DNA of 6,074 bases from Clostridiales bacterium. GTDB lineage: Bacteria > Bacillota > Clostridia > Oscillospirales > CAG-382. Below are positions 1 through 5,799 of this stretch, piece by piece. The position numbers and the translations under genes are program-made. The stretch spans positions 1 to 6,074 of the forward strand of contig QAKH01000104.1 of assembly GCA_003343885.1 (NCBI GenBank), read 5' to 3'. Under the pieces are notes generated by a model. That model made no database searches. It worked only from the letters and a program-made list of their open reading frames with translations, and was not told the origin of the DNA. The first letter of the stretch is position 1. Every line of letters begins with the position of its first letter.

Positions 1-120
1 CACACCGAAATCATGCTGCCGCCCCACGCCCCGCCGGAGTACGCAGACCGGAATACCTTGTGGAACGCCGCCGAAGCGATTGAAAAACAATGGAACTCCG
101 GGAAGTATTGTTGCGTTTGA
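1..120 (+). pseudogene. MobA/MobL-family relaxase fragment, truncated at a junction
   Basis: Frame 1 is open from the window edge and reads HTEIMLPPHAPPEYADR, then NTLWNAAEAIEKQWNS. I recognise this, from memory of the family, as the segment of MobA/MobL plasmid-mobilisation relaxases that precedes a QLAR-type stretch and the 'ALPREL/AIPREI' strand. Relaxases nick DNA at oriT and start conjugative transfer. The family resemblance stops after the Ser codon at 97-99. The frame then continues with GKYCCV, encoded by the antisense of the acetyltransferase gene, and ends at TGA 118-120. The N-terminus lies outside the window, and the remaining relaxase body is absent. G+C is about 65% over the first 60 bases, against about 45% at 361-420, which fits a foreign origin. 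This is either the scar of a recombined mobilisable element or a chimeric assembly join. Confidence 0.75.
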
Positions 121-549
121 GCCTATCCAAACATTACAGCCGATTTTAATCGGCCGAGGACGCATGTCAGCTCGTCGGGAGGGTTCAAACTCATGGTTTA
201 AGGTCGCTAATACCACATTGTGCCCAATAAGCGTGCCGTCTCCGATTGTGATTCCTCCCTGGTCCTGCACCTTGCACCCGCTGTTAAAGAAAACGTTTTT
301 GCCTACCGTCAGATTTTTTCCGCAGTCCGTATAGAACGGAGGGAATATCTTTAGCGAGCTGTCGACGGGTTTTCCGGTCAACTGTTCGAATATGGAAATA
401 ATCTCTTCGGGCGTATGATACGAGCCGTTAAGTTCGGCAGTTAATCTCAATGCCTCCAAGGCAAGCTCGCTCATATATCTGTGAATGTCTGAATGGGCAA
501 TAACGGTTTTTCCGCTGTTCATATAGTCCAAAAATTCTTGTAACTCCAT
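1..549 (-). CDS. Sugar (maltose-type) O-acetyltransferase, left-handed beta-helix, C-terminus lost
   Basis: This gene encodes an acetyl-CoA-dependent O-acetyltransferase of the maltose/galactoside acetyltransferase (LbH) group, a cytoplasmic enzyme that is normally a trimer. The start is ATG 549-547, with AAAGGAG at 564-558 placed 8 bases upstream. Residues 1-60 resemble the N-terminal helical cap of this group (MELQEFLDYMNSGK, with YHTPEEI at 44-50). Hexapeptide coils follow from about residue 79 (NLTVGKNVFFNSG, GGITIGDGTLIGHNVVLA). The motif LNHEF carries the probable catalytic His119, and IKIGCNVWIGSNATILPGV ends at V152. Family resemblance ends there, at base 94; roughly 35-40 residues, including the last coils and the usual VGGVPA segment, are missing. 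The frame stays open to base 1, but that part is antisense of a relaxase gene and is not native sequence. The gene follows the flavoprotein by 18 bases and is probably cotranscribed with it. The exact acceptor is unknown, and activity is doubtful unless the join is an artefact. Confidence 0.8.
   Translation of the reverse strand, partial: MELQEFLDYMNSGKTVIAHSDIHRYMSELALEALRLTAELNGSYHTPEEIISIFEQLTGKPVDSSLKIFPPFYTDCGKNLTVGKNVFFNSGCKVQDQGGITIGDGTLIGHNVVLATLNHEFEPSRRADMRPRPIKIGCNVWIGSNATILPGVPLFFNRFGGVPQGIPVCVLRRGVGRQHDFGV
94..100. other. Breakpoint joining relaxase and acetyltransferase sequence
   Basis: Relaxase-like protein sequence on the plus strand runs through base 99. Acetyltransferase-like sequence on the minus strand (ILPGV) runs down to base 94. 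The two homologies therefore overlap by about six bases, AACTCC, which could be microhomology, a recombination core, or chance. No inverted terminal repeat or attachment site can be recognised at the join. The exact breakpoint depends on alignment to intact homologues, so the interval is approximate. Confidence 0.6.
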
Positions 550-567
550 TGTAATCACTCCTTTGTT

Positions 568-1110
568 CTATTTTATTGACAGCCCCATTTCATAGGCTTT
601 ATGAAGCATTGAATGATTGGTTATAGTACCTGCGTTGTCAACTCCTCCGGCAAATATCGTGCCGGCGAGCCGTGCTTTCTCAAAACAGTCAATCCACCCT
701 CCTAAACCGCTTACCGCTTTTTCAGGCACATAGTCCCCGTCCTCTGCGGCAGTCAGCAGCATATATACGTCCCGGAAATGGTAGTCACGGGCAAAAAGAG
801 AATTTGCACGGTCTAAAAGTGTTTTCATTTGACCGCTCATTTCATAATAATAAATCGGTGCAGCAAATACGATTACATCTGCGTCGCACATTTTATCCGC
901 AATTTCTATTGCGTCATCGTTTATGACACATTTTTTTGTCTTTTGGCAGGAAAGACAGCCTTTGCAAAATGCGATATTCTTGTCTTTCAGCGTAATTTTC
1001 TCCACATCGTTTCCTGCCGATTTTGCGCCGTTAACAAAAGAATCTGCTAAGATTTCCGAATTGCTGTTATTTCTCAGACTCGTGCTGATAACCAGAATTT
1101 TTTTTGACAT
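568..1110 (-). CDS. Iron-sulfur flavoprotein / NADPH-dependent FMN reductase family protein
   Basis: This is a 180-residue flavodoxin-fold protein. The segment STSLRNNSNSEILA (9-22) is the FMN phosphate-binding loop after the first beta strand. FCKGCLSCQKTKKC (48-61) gives cysteines 49, 52, 55 and 61, spaced CX2CX2CX5C. APIYYYEMSGQMKTLLDR (84-101) is the typical second flavin-contacting segment of the family. The compact cysteine motif is known from archaeal and clostridial iron-sulfur flavoproteins (Isf), where it binds a 4Fe-4S cluster, so electron transfer between ferredoxin-like donors and FMN is likely. The physiological acceptor is not visible. The ATG at 1110 is chosen over the in-frame ATG at 1140 because a GGGGAGGGG ribosome site sits 7 bases upstream of it and family similarity starts there. 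It is the first gene of a probable operon with the acetyltransferase and is divergent from merR, with a MerR-type promoter in between. It could also be annotated simply as an NAD(P)H-dependent oxidoreductase. Confidence 0.88.
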   Translation of the reverse strand: MSKKILVISTSLRNNSNSEILADSFVNGAKSAGNDVEKITLKDKNIAFCKGCLSCQKTKKCVINDDAIEIADKMCDADVIVFAAPIYYYEMSGQMKTLLDRANSLFARDYHFRDVYMLLTAAEDGDYVPEKAVSGLGGWIDCFEKARLAGTIFAGGVDNAGTITNHSMLHKAYEMGLSIK

Positions 1111-1115
1111 CTTAA

Positions 1116-1124
1116 CCCCTCCCC
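1116..1124 (-). promoter_or_regulatory. Ribosome binding site deciding the flavoprotein start
   Basis: On the minus strand the sequence GGGGAGGGG, with core GGAGG at 1122-1118, lies 7 bases upstream of ATG 1110-1108. The alternative in-frame ATG at 1140 has no such site. Confidence 0.8.
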
Positions 1125-1133
1125 AAAAATTAT

Positions 1134-1162
1134 TTGACAAATTTATTTTTATTTGCTAAAAT
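1134..1162 (+). promoter_or_regulatory. Probable merR promoter
   Basis: TTGACA (1134-1139) and TAAAAT (1157-1162) are separated by 17 bases. A TG one base before the -10 box gives an extended -10 element. The start would be near 1169, with a leader of about 58 bases. This promoter lies back to back with the divergent flavoprotein promoter and shares its regulatory region. Confidence 0.55.
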
Positions 1163-1163
1163 G

Positions 1164-1194
1164 ATTATAATATATAAACCTAACTTTAGGTCAA
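1164..1194 (-). promoter_or_regulatory. MerR-type promoter (19-base spacer) for the flavoprotein-acetyltransferase operon
   Basis: Reading the minus strand, TTGACC (1194-1189) is followed after exactly 19 bases by a perfect TATAAT (1169-1164). A 19-20 base spacer, longer than the usual 17, is the hallmark of promoters activated by MerR-family proteins, which bind the spacer and untwist it. A perfect dyad sits at the -35 end of the spacer. Transcription would start near 1157, leaving a leader of about 46 bases before ATG 1110. The target regulator is inferred to be the divergent merR gene. Confidence 0.65.
1178..1191. promoter_or_regulatory. Perfect 14-base dyad, probable MerR operator
   Basis: ACCTAA-CT-TTAGGT is a perfect 6-2-6 inverted repeat. 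It overlaps the -35 box of the minus-strand promoter by three bases and extends into the 19-base spacer. It also lies about 10-22 bases downstream of the predicted merR transcription start. A bound regulator could therefore activate the flavoprotein operon and repress its own gene. The dyad is centred closer to the -35 box than in classic mer or sox promoters, so the true operator may be longer and imperfect. Confidence 0.55.
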
Positions 1195-1226
1195 TATCTT
1201 TTTTGAAAAAAACAGGAGATTTTTTT

Positions 1227-1664
1227 ATGTACACAATCGGTCAGGTATCGGAAATGTTTAATTTGCCGATTTCAACTCTGCGTTATTATGACAAAGAGGG
1301 ATTGTTTCCGGGAATGGAGAGGAAGTCAGGCATTCGCAAATTCAGCGATAAAGAGATTGAAGCGCTGCGAGTCATTGAGTGTCTGAAAAAATCGGGACTT
1401 GAAATCAAGGATATAAAGCAGTTTATGCAGTGGTGTATGCAAGGAAGTGAAACCTATCCTCAGCGCAGGCAATTGTTTTTGAAGCGTAAAGAAATTGTTG
1501 AAGCTGAAATACGCCGAATGAACAAGGCGTTAGATATGATTAAATTCAAATGCTGGTATTATGAACAGGCAATCAAGGACGGAAATGAAGAACGATTGAA
1601 TTCCTTGAAAGCTGAAGATATGCCGAAAGAAATCAGAGAAGCTTTTCAAAATGCGCACAATTAA
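1227..1664 (+). CDS. MerR-family transcriptional regulator, AdhR/NmlR-like, with Cys52
   Basis: This is a 145-residue MerR-family activator/repressor. The N-terminal winged helix-turn-helix (1-70) begins MYTIGQVSEMFNLPISTLRYYDKEGL and continues through the wing (RKSGIRKFSD) to ALRVIECLKKSGLEIKDIKQF. A long coiled-coil dimerisation helix follows at about 78-115 (RRQLFLKRKEIVEAEIRRMNKALDMI), then a short polar tail. There is no large effector domain. Cysteines are 52, 70 and 109. From memory of Bacillus AdhR, Cys52 in VIECLKKSGL aligns with the conserved aldehyde/thiol-sensing cysteine (FIKCMRNAGL). That makes an electrophile or redox signal plausible, but it is inferred. ATG 1227 is preceded by AGGAG at 1214-1218, 8 bases away; the in-frame ATG at 1134 falls on the promoter and is rejected. 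The gene is divergent from the flavoprotein-acetyltransferase operon, its likely target. Confidence 0.9.
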   Translation: MYTIGQVSEMFNLPISTLRYYDKEGLFPGMERKSGIRKFSDKEIEALRVIECLKKSGLEIKDIKQFMQWCMQGSETYPQRRQLFLKRKEIVEAEIRRMNKALDMIKFKCWYYEQAIKDGNEERLNSLKAEDMPKEIREAFQNAHN

Positions 1665-1676
1665 ATTTCTTTTTTC

Positions 1677-1696
1677 TGAATAGATATGAATAGATA
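1677..1696. repeat. Two tandem copies of a 10-base unit
   Basis: TGAATAGATA occurs twice back to back (1677-1686 and 1687-1696), directly after the merR stop codon. Only two copies are present, so it may be a chance slippage product. No function is evident. Confidence 0.6.
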
Positions 1697-1737
1697 AATT
1701 TGATCTGTACCACAGGCACAGGTTCTTATTTTAAAGC

Positions 1738-1777
1738 AAAAGAGCTGTCAAACCTTTGAAATTCTGACAGTTCTTTT
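1738..1777 (+). terminator. Hairpin terminator after merR, possibly bidirectional
   Basis: AAAAGAGCTGTCA (1738-1750) pairs with TGACAGTTCTTTT (1765-1777) over 13 positions, with one G-U pair and a 14-base loop. The A-rich 5' end and the U-rich 3' end, with further T tracts at 1784-1788, give it an intrinsic-terminator shape. It ends merR transcription 73 bases after the stop codon. The large loop and modest GC content make it weaker than the PFOR terminator. Confidence 0.6.
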
Positions 1778-1876
1778 CTGGTGTTTTTACCGCCGTATGC
1801 TGCAATAGCGGTGATAAATTTACAGTAATTGAGAAAAAGAAGTATATTTACAAGATATTATATAAACTTTCAAAAA

Positions 1877-1895
1877 TTGATAAAAAAATTATCAA
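1877..1895. promoter_or_regulatory. Perfect 7-5-7 dyad upstream of the PFOR promoter
   Basis: TTGATAA (1877-1883) and TTATCAA (1889-1895) form a perfect inverted repeat around five A residues, ending 8 bases before the -35 box. Its centre is near -53 from the predicted start, an activator-like position. It resembles redox-regulator sites (Rex: TTGTTAA-type arms; FNR/CRP: TTGAT...ATCAA) but matches neither spacing exactly. AT-rich DNA can give such dyads by chance, so the function is inferred. Confidence 0.4.
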
Positions 1896-1903
1896 AATAT
1901 TTG

Positions 1904-1932
1904 TTTACAACCTTTATAAAAAGTGATACAAT
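1904..1932 (+). promoter_or_regulatory. PFOR promoter (sigma-A type)
   Basis: TTTACA (1904-1909) and TACAAT (1927-1932) are separated by 17 bases, with TGA just before the -10 box forming an extended -10 element. The predicted start near 1939 gives a leader of about 86 bases. This is the best promoter match upstream of PFOR and fits the strong expression suggested by that gene's codon choice. Confidence 0.68.
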
Positions 1933-1982
1933 GTATAACGAATGGGCAAAGGTGCGGCGTTTAATACGTTAGCATGACATTG

Positions 1983-1999
1983 CTTGACAATATATCAAG
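1983..1999 (+). other. Small inverted repeat in the PFOR leader
   Basis: CTTGA (1983-1987) and TCAAG (1995-1999) flank seven bases and could form a weak hairpin 13 bases before the ribosome site. The TTGACA inside it has no -10 box at acceptable spacing. Significance is doubtful. Confidence 0.25.
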
Positions 2000-2011
2000 A
2001 TATATAAATTT

Positions 2012-2017
2012 AGGAGG
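2012..2017 (+). promoter_or_regulatory. Ribosome binding site deciding the PFOR start
   Basis: AGGAGG lies 7 bases before ATG 2025. This supports that start over the upstream in-frame ATG at 1974, which has no ribosome site and would place leader sequence in the protein. Confidence 0.88.
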
Positions 2018-2024
2018 AAATAAA

Positions 2025-5000
2025 ATGTCCCAGAGAAAGAAATTATCTATGGACGGCAACACCGCGGCTGCGCATGTGTCATACGCATTCACGGAAGTTG
2101 CAAGCATTTACCCCATCACGCCTTCCAGCGTAATGGCTGAACTCACCGACTCTTGGTCGGCAACCGGTCTTAAGAATATTTTCGGCGAAAGAGTCAAGGT
2201 TATGGAAATGCAGTCTGAGGCAGGAGCTGCGGGTACCGTTCACGGTTCACTTGCCGCAGGTGCTCTTACGACTACATACACCGCTTCCCAGGGCTTGCTT
2301 CTCATGATCCCGAACATGTACAAGATCGCCGGAGAACTTCTCCCCAACGTTATCCATGTTTCGGCTCGCTGCGTTGCTTCCCACGCTCTTAACATCTTCG
2401 GCGACCATTCCGACGTTTACGCTTGCCGTCAGACAGGCTACGCTATGCTCGCTGAATCAAATCCCCAAGAAGTTATGGACCTCGGCGCTGTTGCACACCT
2501 TTCAACAATTAAGGGCAGAGTTCCTTTCATCAACTTCTTTGACGGTTTCCGTACTTCTCATGAAATCCAGAAAATCGAAGTATGGGATTACGATGAACTC
2601 GCAGGCATGATGGACAAAGACGCTGTTGCCGCTTTCCGTGCAAGAGCACTCAATCCTGAAAAGCCTGTACTCCGTGGTTCCGCTGAAAACGGCGATATCT
2701 TCTTCCAGCACAGAGAAGCCTGCAACAAGTACTATGAAGCACTTCCTGCAATCGTTGAAGATTACATGAACCAGGTTAACGATAAAATCGGTACCGATTA
2801 TAAACTCTTCAACTACTACGGCGCTCCGGATGCAGAACGCGTAATCGTAGCTATGGGCTCTATCTGCGACGTTGCTGAGGAAGTTATTGATTACCTCATG
2901 GCTAAGGGCGAAAAGGTTGGTCTTATCAAGGTAAGACTTTACAGACCTTTTGTTCCGGAAAAGCTTGTTGCTGTTCTTCCTAAGACAGCAAAGAAGATAG
3001 CTGTACTTGACAGAACAAAGGAACCCGGCTCTCTCGGCGAACCGCTTTACCTCGACGTTGTTACCGCTCTTAATGTTATGGGCGTAAACGGCGTAAAGGT
3101 TGTCGGCGGACGTTACGGTCTCGGTTCTAAGGATACTCCTCCTTCATCTGTTTTCGCAGTATTTGAAAACCTCGCTCAGGCTGAGCCTAAGGCAAACTTC
3201 ACAATCGGTATCGTTGATGACGTTACTCACCACTCCCTCGAAGAAAAGCCCGCTCCCGATACAGCTCCCGAAGGAACAATCAGCTGCAAGTTCTGGGGAC
3301 TCGGCGGCGACGGAACCGTTGGTGCTAACAAGAACTCCATCAAGATCATCGGCGACCACACAGATAAGTTTATCCAGGCTTACTTCCAGTACGACTCCAA
3401 GAAGACCGGCGGCGTTACCATTTCTCACCTCAGATTCGGTGATAAGCCTATCAAGTCCTCTTACTATATAACCAAGGCAGACTTTGTTGCCTGCCACAAT
3501 CCTTCTTATATCCTCAAGGACTATAAGATAGTAAACGATGTAAAGCCCGGCGGAAAGTTCCTTCTCAACTGCCAGTGGACTCCTGAAGAGGTTGAAACAC
3601 ACCTTCCCGCAAGAGTAAAGAAGTACATCGCTGAAAACAATATAGAATTCTATACGGTTAACGCTATCGACAAGGCGCGCGAAATAGGCATGGGCAAGAG
3701 AACAAATACCATTCTTCAGTCCGCTTTCTTCGCACTTGCAAATATTATGCCGATCGCTGAAGCAGTAGATTACATGAAGTACATGGCTAAGAAGTCCTAC
3801 CTCAAGAAGGGCGAAGCTGTTGTTGAAATGAACTACAAGGCAATTGACGCCGGCGTAGAAGCACTTGTTAAGATAAACGTTCCCGAGTCATGGAAGACTC
3901 TCGATGTTAAAGAAACCGAACACAAGATCGAAGGCAACAGACCTGAGCTTGTTAAGTTCGTTAAGGAAATTGTTATGCCGGTTGCAGCAATGCAGGGCGA
4001 CTCACTTCCTGTTTCCGCTTTTGAGGATCACGCTGACGGTACATTCCCGCAGGGCGCTGCCGCTTACGAAAAGAGAGGCGTTGCAGTTGACGTTCCGGAA
4101 TGGAATCCTGAAAACTGTATCCAGTGTAACCAGTGCGCATATGTTTGCCCGCACGCAACAATCCGTCCGTTCGCTATGGACGAAAAGGAAGCGGCAAACG
4201 CTCCGGCAGCTACCAAGTTTACCGCTAAGATGATCGGTAAGGGCTGCGAAGGCTATAAGTTCACTATGGCTATCTCTCCGCTTGACTGTATGGGATGCGG
4301 CGTTTGTGTCGGCGTATGTCCCACAAAGCCGGAAAAGAGAGCTTTGAAGATGGTTCCGCAGGAATCTCAGATGGATCAGCAGGCAGTATTCGATTATGCT
4401 GTTGCAAACGTAACAAAGAAGGAAACTCCTTTTGCAGATACATCAATCAAGGGCAGCCAGTTCAACCAGCCGCTGCTTGAATTCTCAGGCTCATGCGCAG
4501 GATGTGCTGAAACCTCTTACGCAAGACTCATTACTCAGCTCTTCGGCGAAAGAATGTATATCTCCAATGCTACCGGATGTTCTTCAATCTGGGGCGGCTC
4601 GGCTCCTTCCACTCCTTATACGGTAAACCGTGACAGCGGAAGAGGTCCGGCTTGGGCAAACTCTCTGTTTGAGGATAACGCTGAGCACGGTCTCGGTATC
4701 TACCTCGGTCAGAAGACAATCCGTGAAAAGCTTATCGGTTATGTTACCGAGCTTGCAAACGGCGAAAATACTCCTGCTGAAGCAAAAGCAGCAGCTGAGA
4801 AGTACCTTGCTACCAAGGACGACGGAAAAGCAAACGAAGCGGCTACAAAGGCTCTTATTGCCGAACTCGAAAAGGGCGCAGGCAAGTGCGAGCTCTGTGA
4901 CAAGATACTTGCAGAGAAGAGCTACCTCTCCAAGAAGTCTGTATGGATATTCGGCGGAGACGGATGGGCATACGATATCGGATTTGGCGGACTTGACCAC

Positions 5001-5588
5001 GTTATAGCTTCCGGCGAAGATGTAAATATCATGGTGTTCGATACCGAAGTATACTCAAATACCGGCGGACAGGCGTCCAAGGCTTCCAATATCGGTCAGG
5101 TTGCACAGTTTGCAGCAGCCGGTAAATCTATCGGCAAGAAAAACCTTGCTGAAATCGCAATGTCTTACGGTTACGTTTACGTTGCACAGATCGCAATGGG
5201 CGCTGATATGAATCAGACAATCAAGGCTATGGTTGAAGCTGAAGCTTACCACGGTCCGTCTGTCATCATCGGATATGCTCCTTGTGAAATGCACGGCGTA
5301 AAGGGCGGTATGACTAACTGCCAGAGCGAAATGAAGCGTGCGGTTGAAGCCGGATACTGGCAGATGTTCCGTTACAATCCTGCACTCAAGGCTGAAGGCA
5401 AGAATCCTTTGACTATTGACTGCAAGGCGCCTACCGCGGATTACATCGACTTCATCAAGAGCGAAACACGTTACAGCCGTCTTGCTCAACAGTTCCCTGA
5501 AAGAGCTACTGAGCTGTTTGCTAAGGCTGAAGCTAATGCAAAGGCTAAGTACGAAAGACTCGTAAAACTCAGCGGTTTGTACGAATAA
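2025..5588 (+). CDS. nifJ: Pyruvate:ferredoxin (flavodoxin) oxidoreductase, single-chain
   Basis: This 1187-residue cytoplasmic enzyme oxidises pyruvate with CoA to acetyl-CoA and CO2, reducing ferredoxin or flavodoxin. It is the central energy step of fermentative anaerobes. Domains run in the usual order: the N-terminal domain (YPITPSS 29-35; Arg115 and NIFGDHSDVY near 123-132), the transketolase C-terminal-like domain (about 260-390), the EKR domain starting at KFWGLGGDGTVGANKNS (422-438), and a ferredoxin-like domain with two CX2CX2CX3C motifs (Cys698/701/704/708 and 755/758/761/765). The C-terminal TPP domain has GGDGWAYDIG (977-986) and DTEVYSNTGGQ (1006-1016). Cys824, 827, 852 and 1087 are positioned to bind the third, proximal cluster. 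Length and motifs are complete, with no frameshift. Codon use favours aac, aag, ctc and ggc, as in a highly expressed gene. It is monocistronic, with its own promoter and terminator. Confidence 0.97.
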   Translation: MSQRKKLSMDGNTAAAHVSYAFTEVASIYPITPSSVMAELTDSWSATGLKNIFGERVKVMEMQSEAGAAGTVHGSLAAGALTTTYTASQGLLLMIPNMYKIAGELLPNVIHVSARCVASHALNIFGDHSDVYACRQTGYAMLAESNPQEVMDLGAVAHLSTIKGRVPFINFFDGFRTSHEIQKIEVWDYDELAGMMDKDAVAAFRARALNPEKPVLRGSAENGDIFFQHREACNKYYEALPAIVEDYMNQVNDKIGTDYKLFNYYGAPDAERVIVAMGSICDVAEEVIDYLMAKGEKVGLIKVRLYRPFVPEKLVAVLPKTAKKIAVLDRTKEPGSLGEPLYLDVVTALNVMGVNGVKVVGGRYGLGSKDTPPSSVFAVFENLAQAEPKANFTIGIVDDVTHHSLEEKPAPDTAPEGTISCKFWGLGGDGTVGANKNSIKIIGDHTDKFIQAYFQYDSKKTGGVTISHLRFGDKPIKSSYYITKADFVACHNPSYILKDYKIVNDVKPGGKFLLNCQWTPEEVETHLPARVKKYIAENNIEFYTVNAIDKAREIGMGKRTNTILQSAFFALANIMPIAEAVDYMKYMAKKSYLKKGEAVVEMNYKAIDAGVEALVKINVPESWKTLDVKETEHKIEGNRPELVKFVKEIVMPVAAMQGDSLPVSAFEDHADGTFPQGAAAYEKRGVAVDVPEWNPENCIQCNQCAYVCPHATIRPFAMDEKEAANAPAATKFTAKMIGKGCEGYKFTMAISPLDCMGCGVCVGVCPTKPEKRALKMVPQESQMDQQAVFDYAVANVTKKETPFADTSIKGSQFNQPLLEFSGSCAGCAETSYARLITQLFGERMYISNATGCSSIWGGSAPSTPYTVNRDSGRGPAWANSLFEDNAEHGLGIYLGQKTIREKLIGYVTELANGENTPAEAKAAAEKYLATKDDGKANEAATKALIAELEKGAGKCELCDKILAEKSYLSKKSVWIFGGDGWAYDIGFGGLDHVIASGEDVNIMVFDTEVYSNTGGQASKASNIGQVAQFAAAGKSIGKKNLAEIAMSYGYVYVAQIAMGADMNQTIKAMVEAEAYHGPSVIIGYAPCEMHGVKGGMTNCQSEMKRAVEAGYWQMFRYNPALKAEGKNPLTIDCKAPTADYIDFIKSETRYSRLAQQFPERATELFAKAEANAKAKYERLVKLSGLYE

Positions 5589-5628
5589 TATAATAATAAA
5601 GCATCTGATTTAAAGAGCTTTTGCGATG

Positions 5629-5661
5629 AAACAGCCCGGAGCCAAACTCCGGGCTGTTTTT
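5629..5661 (+). terminator. Strong intrinsic terminator of PFOR
   Basis: AAACAGCCCGGAG (5629-5641) pairs perfectly with CTCCGGGCTGTTT (5647-5659) over 13 bases around the loop CCAAA. It runs into TTTTT (5657-5661) and a second T tract at 5664-5670. It lies 40 bases after the PFOR stop codon, which makes PFOR a single-gene transcript. Confidence 0.93.
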
Positions 5662-5799
5662 GCTTTTTTACATAATCCGGAATCTCCTGAAACACCCGGG
5701 AAGACAAGGAGAAAACAGAGATAATCCGATAATCAAGAATTTATTAGTTTGGCGCATTGTAAAATGAACCTGCAATAGTAAGAAAACAGAAAAAAAGTA
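5662..5799. other. Spacer between the PFOR terminator and the IS30 leader
   Basis: No gene is supported here. The left end of the insertion sequence must lie in this stretch or just after it. The segment from about 5744, with ATTG at 5756-5759 and CAAT at 5773-5776, is a candidate terminal repeat, but the matching right end is outside the window, so the boundary is not defined. Confidence 0.4.

Larger units (their letters stand above)
1665..2024. other. Intergenic region between merR and PFOR
   Basis: No gene is supported in these 360 bases. In order it holds a short tandem repeat, a terminator-like hairpin, a weak stem (TTACCGC 1787-1793 with GCGGTGA 1808-1814, one wobble pair, loop of 14), a very AT-rich tract from about 1815, a perfect dyad at 1877-1895, a good promoter at 1904-1932 and an 86-base leader. 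I could not match any known riboswitch class to the leader. Confidence 0.7.

Noticed and set aside
672..926. Plus-strand open frames opposite the flavoprotein gene (also 829-1050 and 923-1159)
   Set aside because: They are shadows of the minus-strand gene, with no ribosome sites and no recognisable protein features.
1134..1171. TTGACA at 1134 paired with the plus-strand TATAAT at 1166-1171
   Set aside because: The 26-base spacer is too long; TAAAAT at 1157-1162 gives 17 bases. The TATAAT on the minus strand fits the divergent promoter instead.
1134..1226. Upstream extension of merR to the ATG at 1134
   Set aside because: It would translate the promoter and operator region. The MerR fold begins at the ATG at 1227, which has its own AGGAG.
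1974..2024. Upstream extension of PFOR to the in-frame ATG at 1974
   Set aside because: The extra 17 residues are not PFOR-like, and the AGGAGG site points to ATG 2025.
1939..2024. Riboswitch in the PFOR leader
   Set aside because: The leader is only about 86 bases, with one weak 5-base stem. No conserved aptamer motif or terminator/antiterminator pair is visible.
3100..3471. Plus-strand out-of-frame open frames inside PFOR (also 3904-4233 and 4630-5007)
   Set aside because: Serine/leucine/arginine-rich low-complexity translations typical of frame-shifted shadows. PFOR itself reads through without any frameshift.
3144..3602. Long antisense open frame inside PFOR (152 codons)
   Set aside because: It lies opposite a complete, well-conserved gene, has no ribosome site or recognisable domain, and is explained by the codon bias of the sense strand. 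The same applies to antisense frames at 4584-5000 and 5055-5489.
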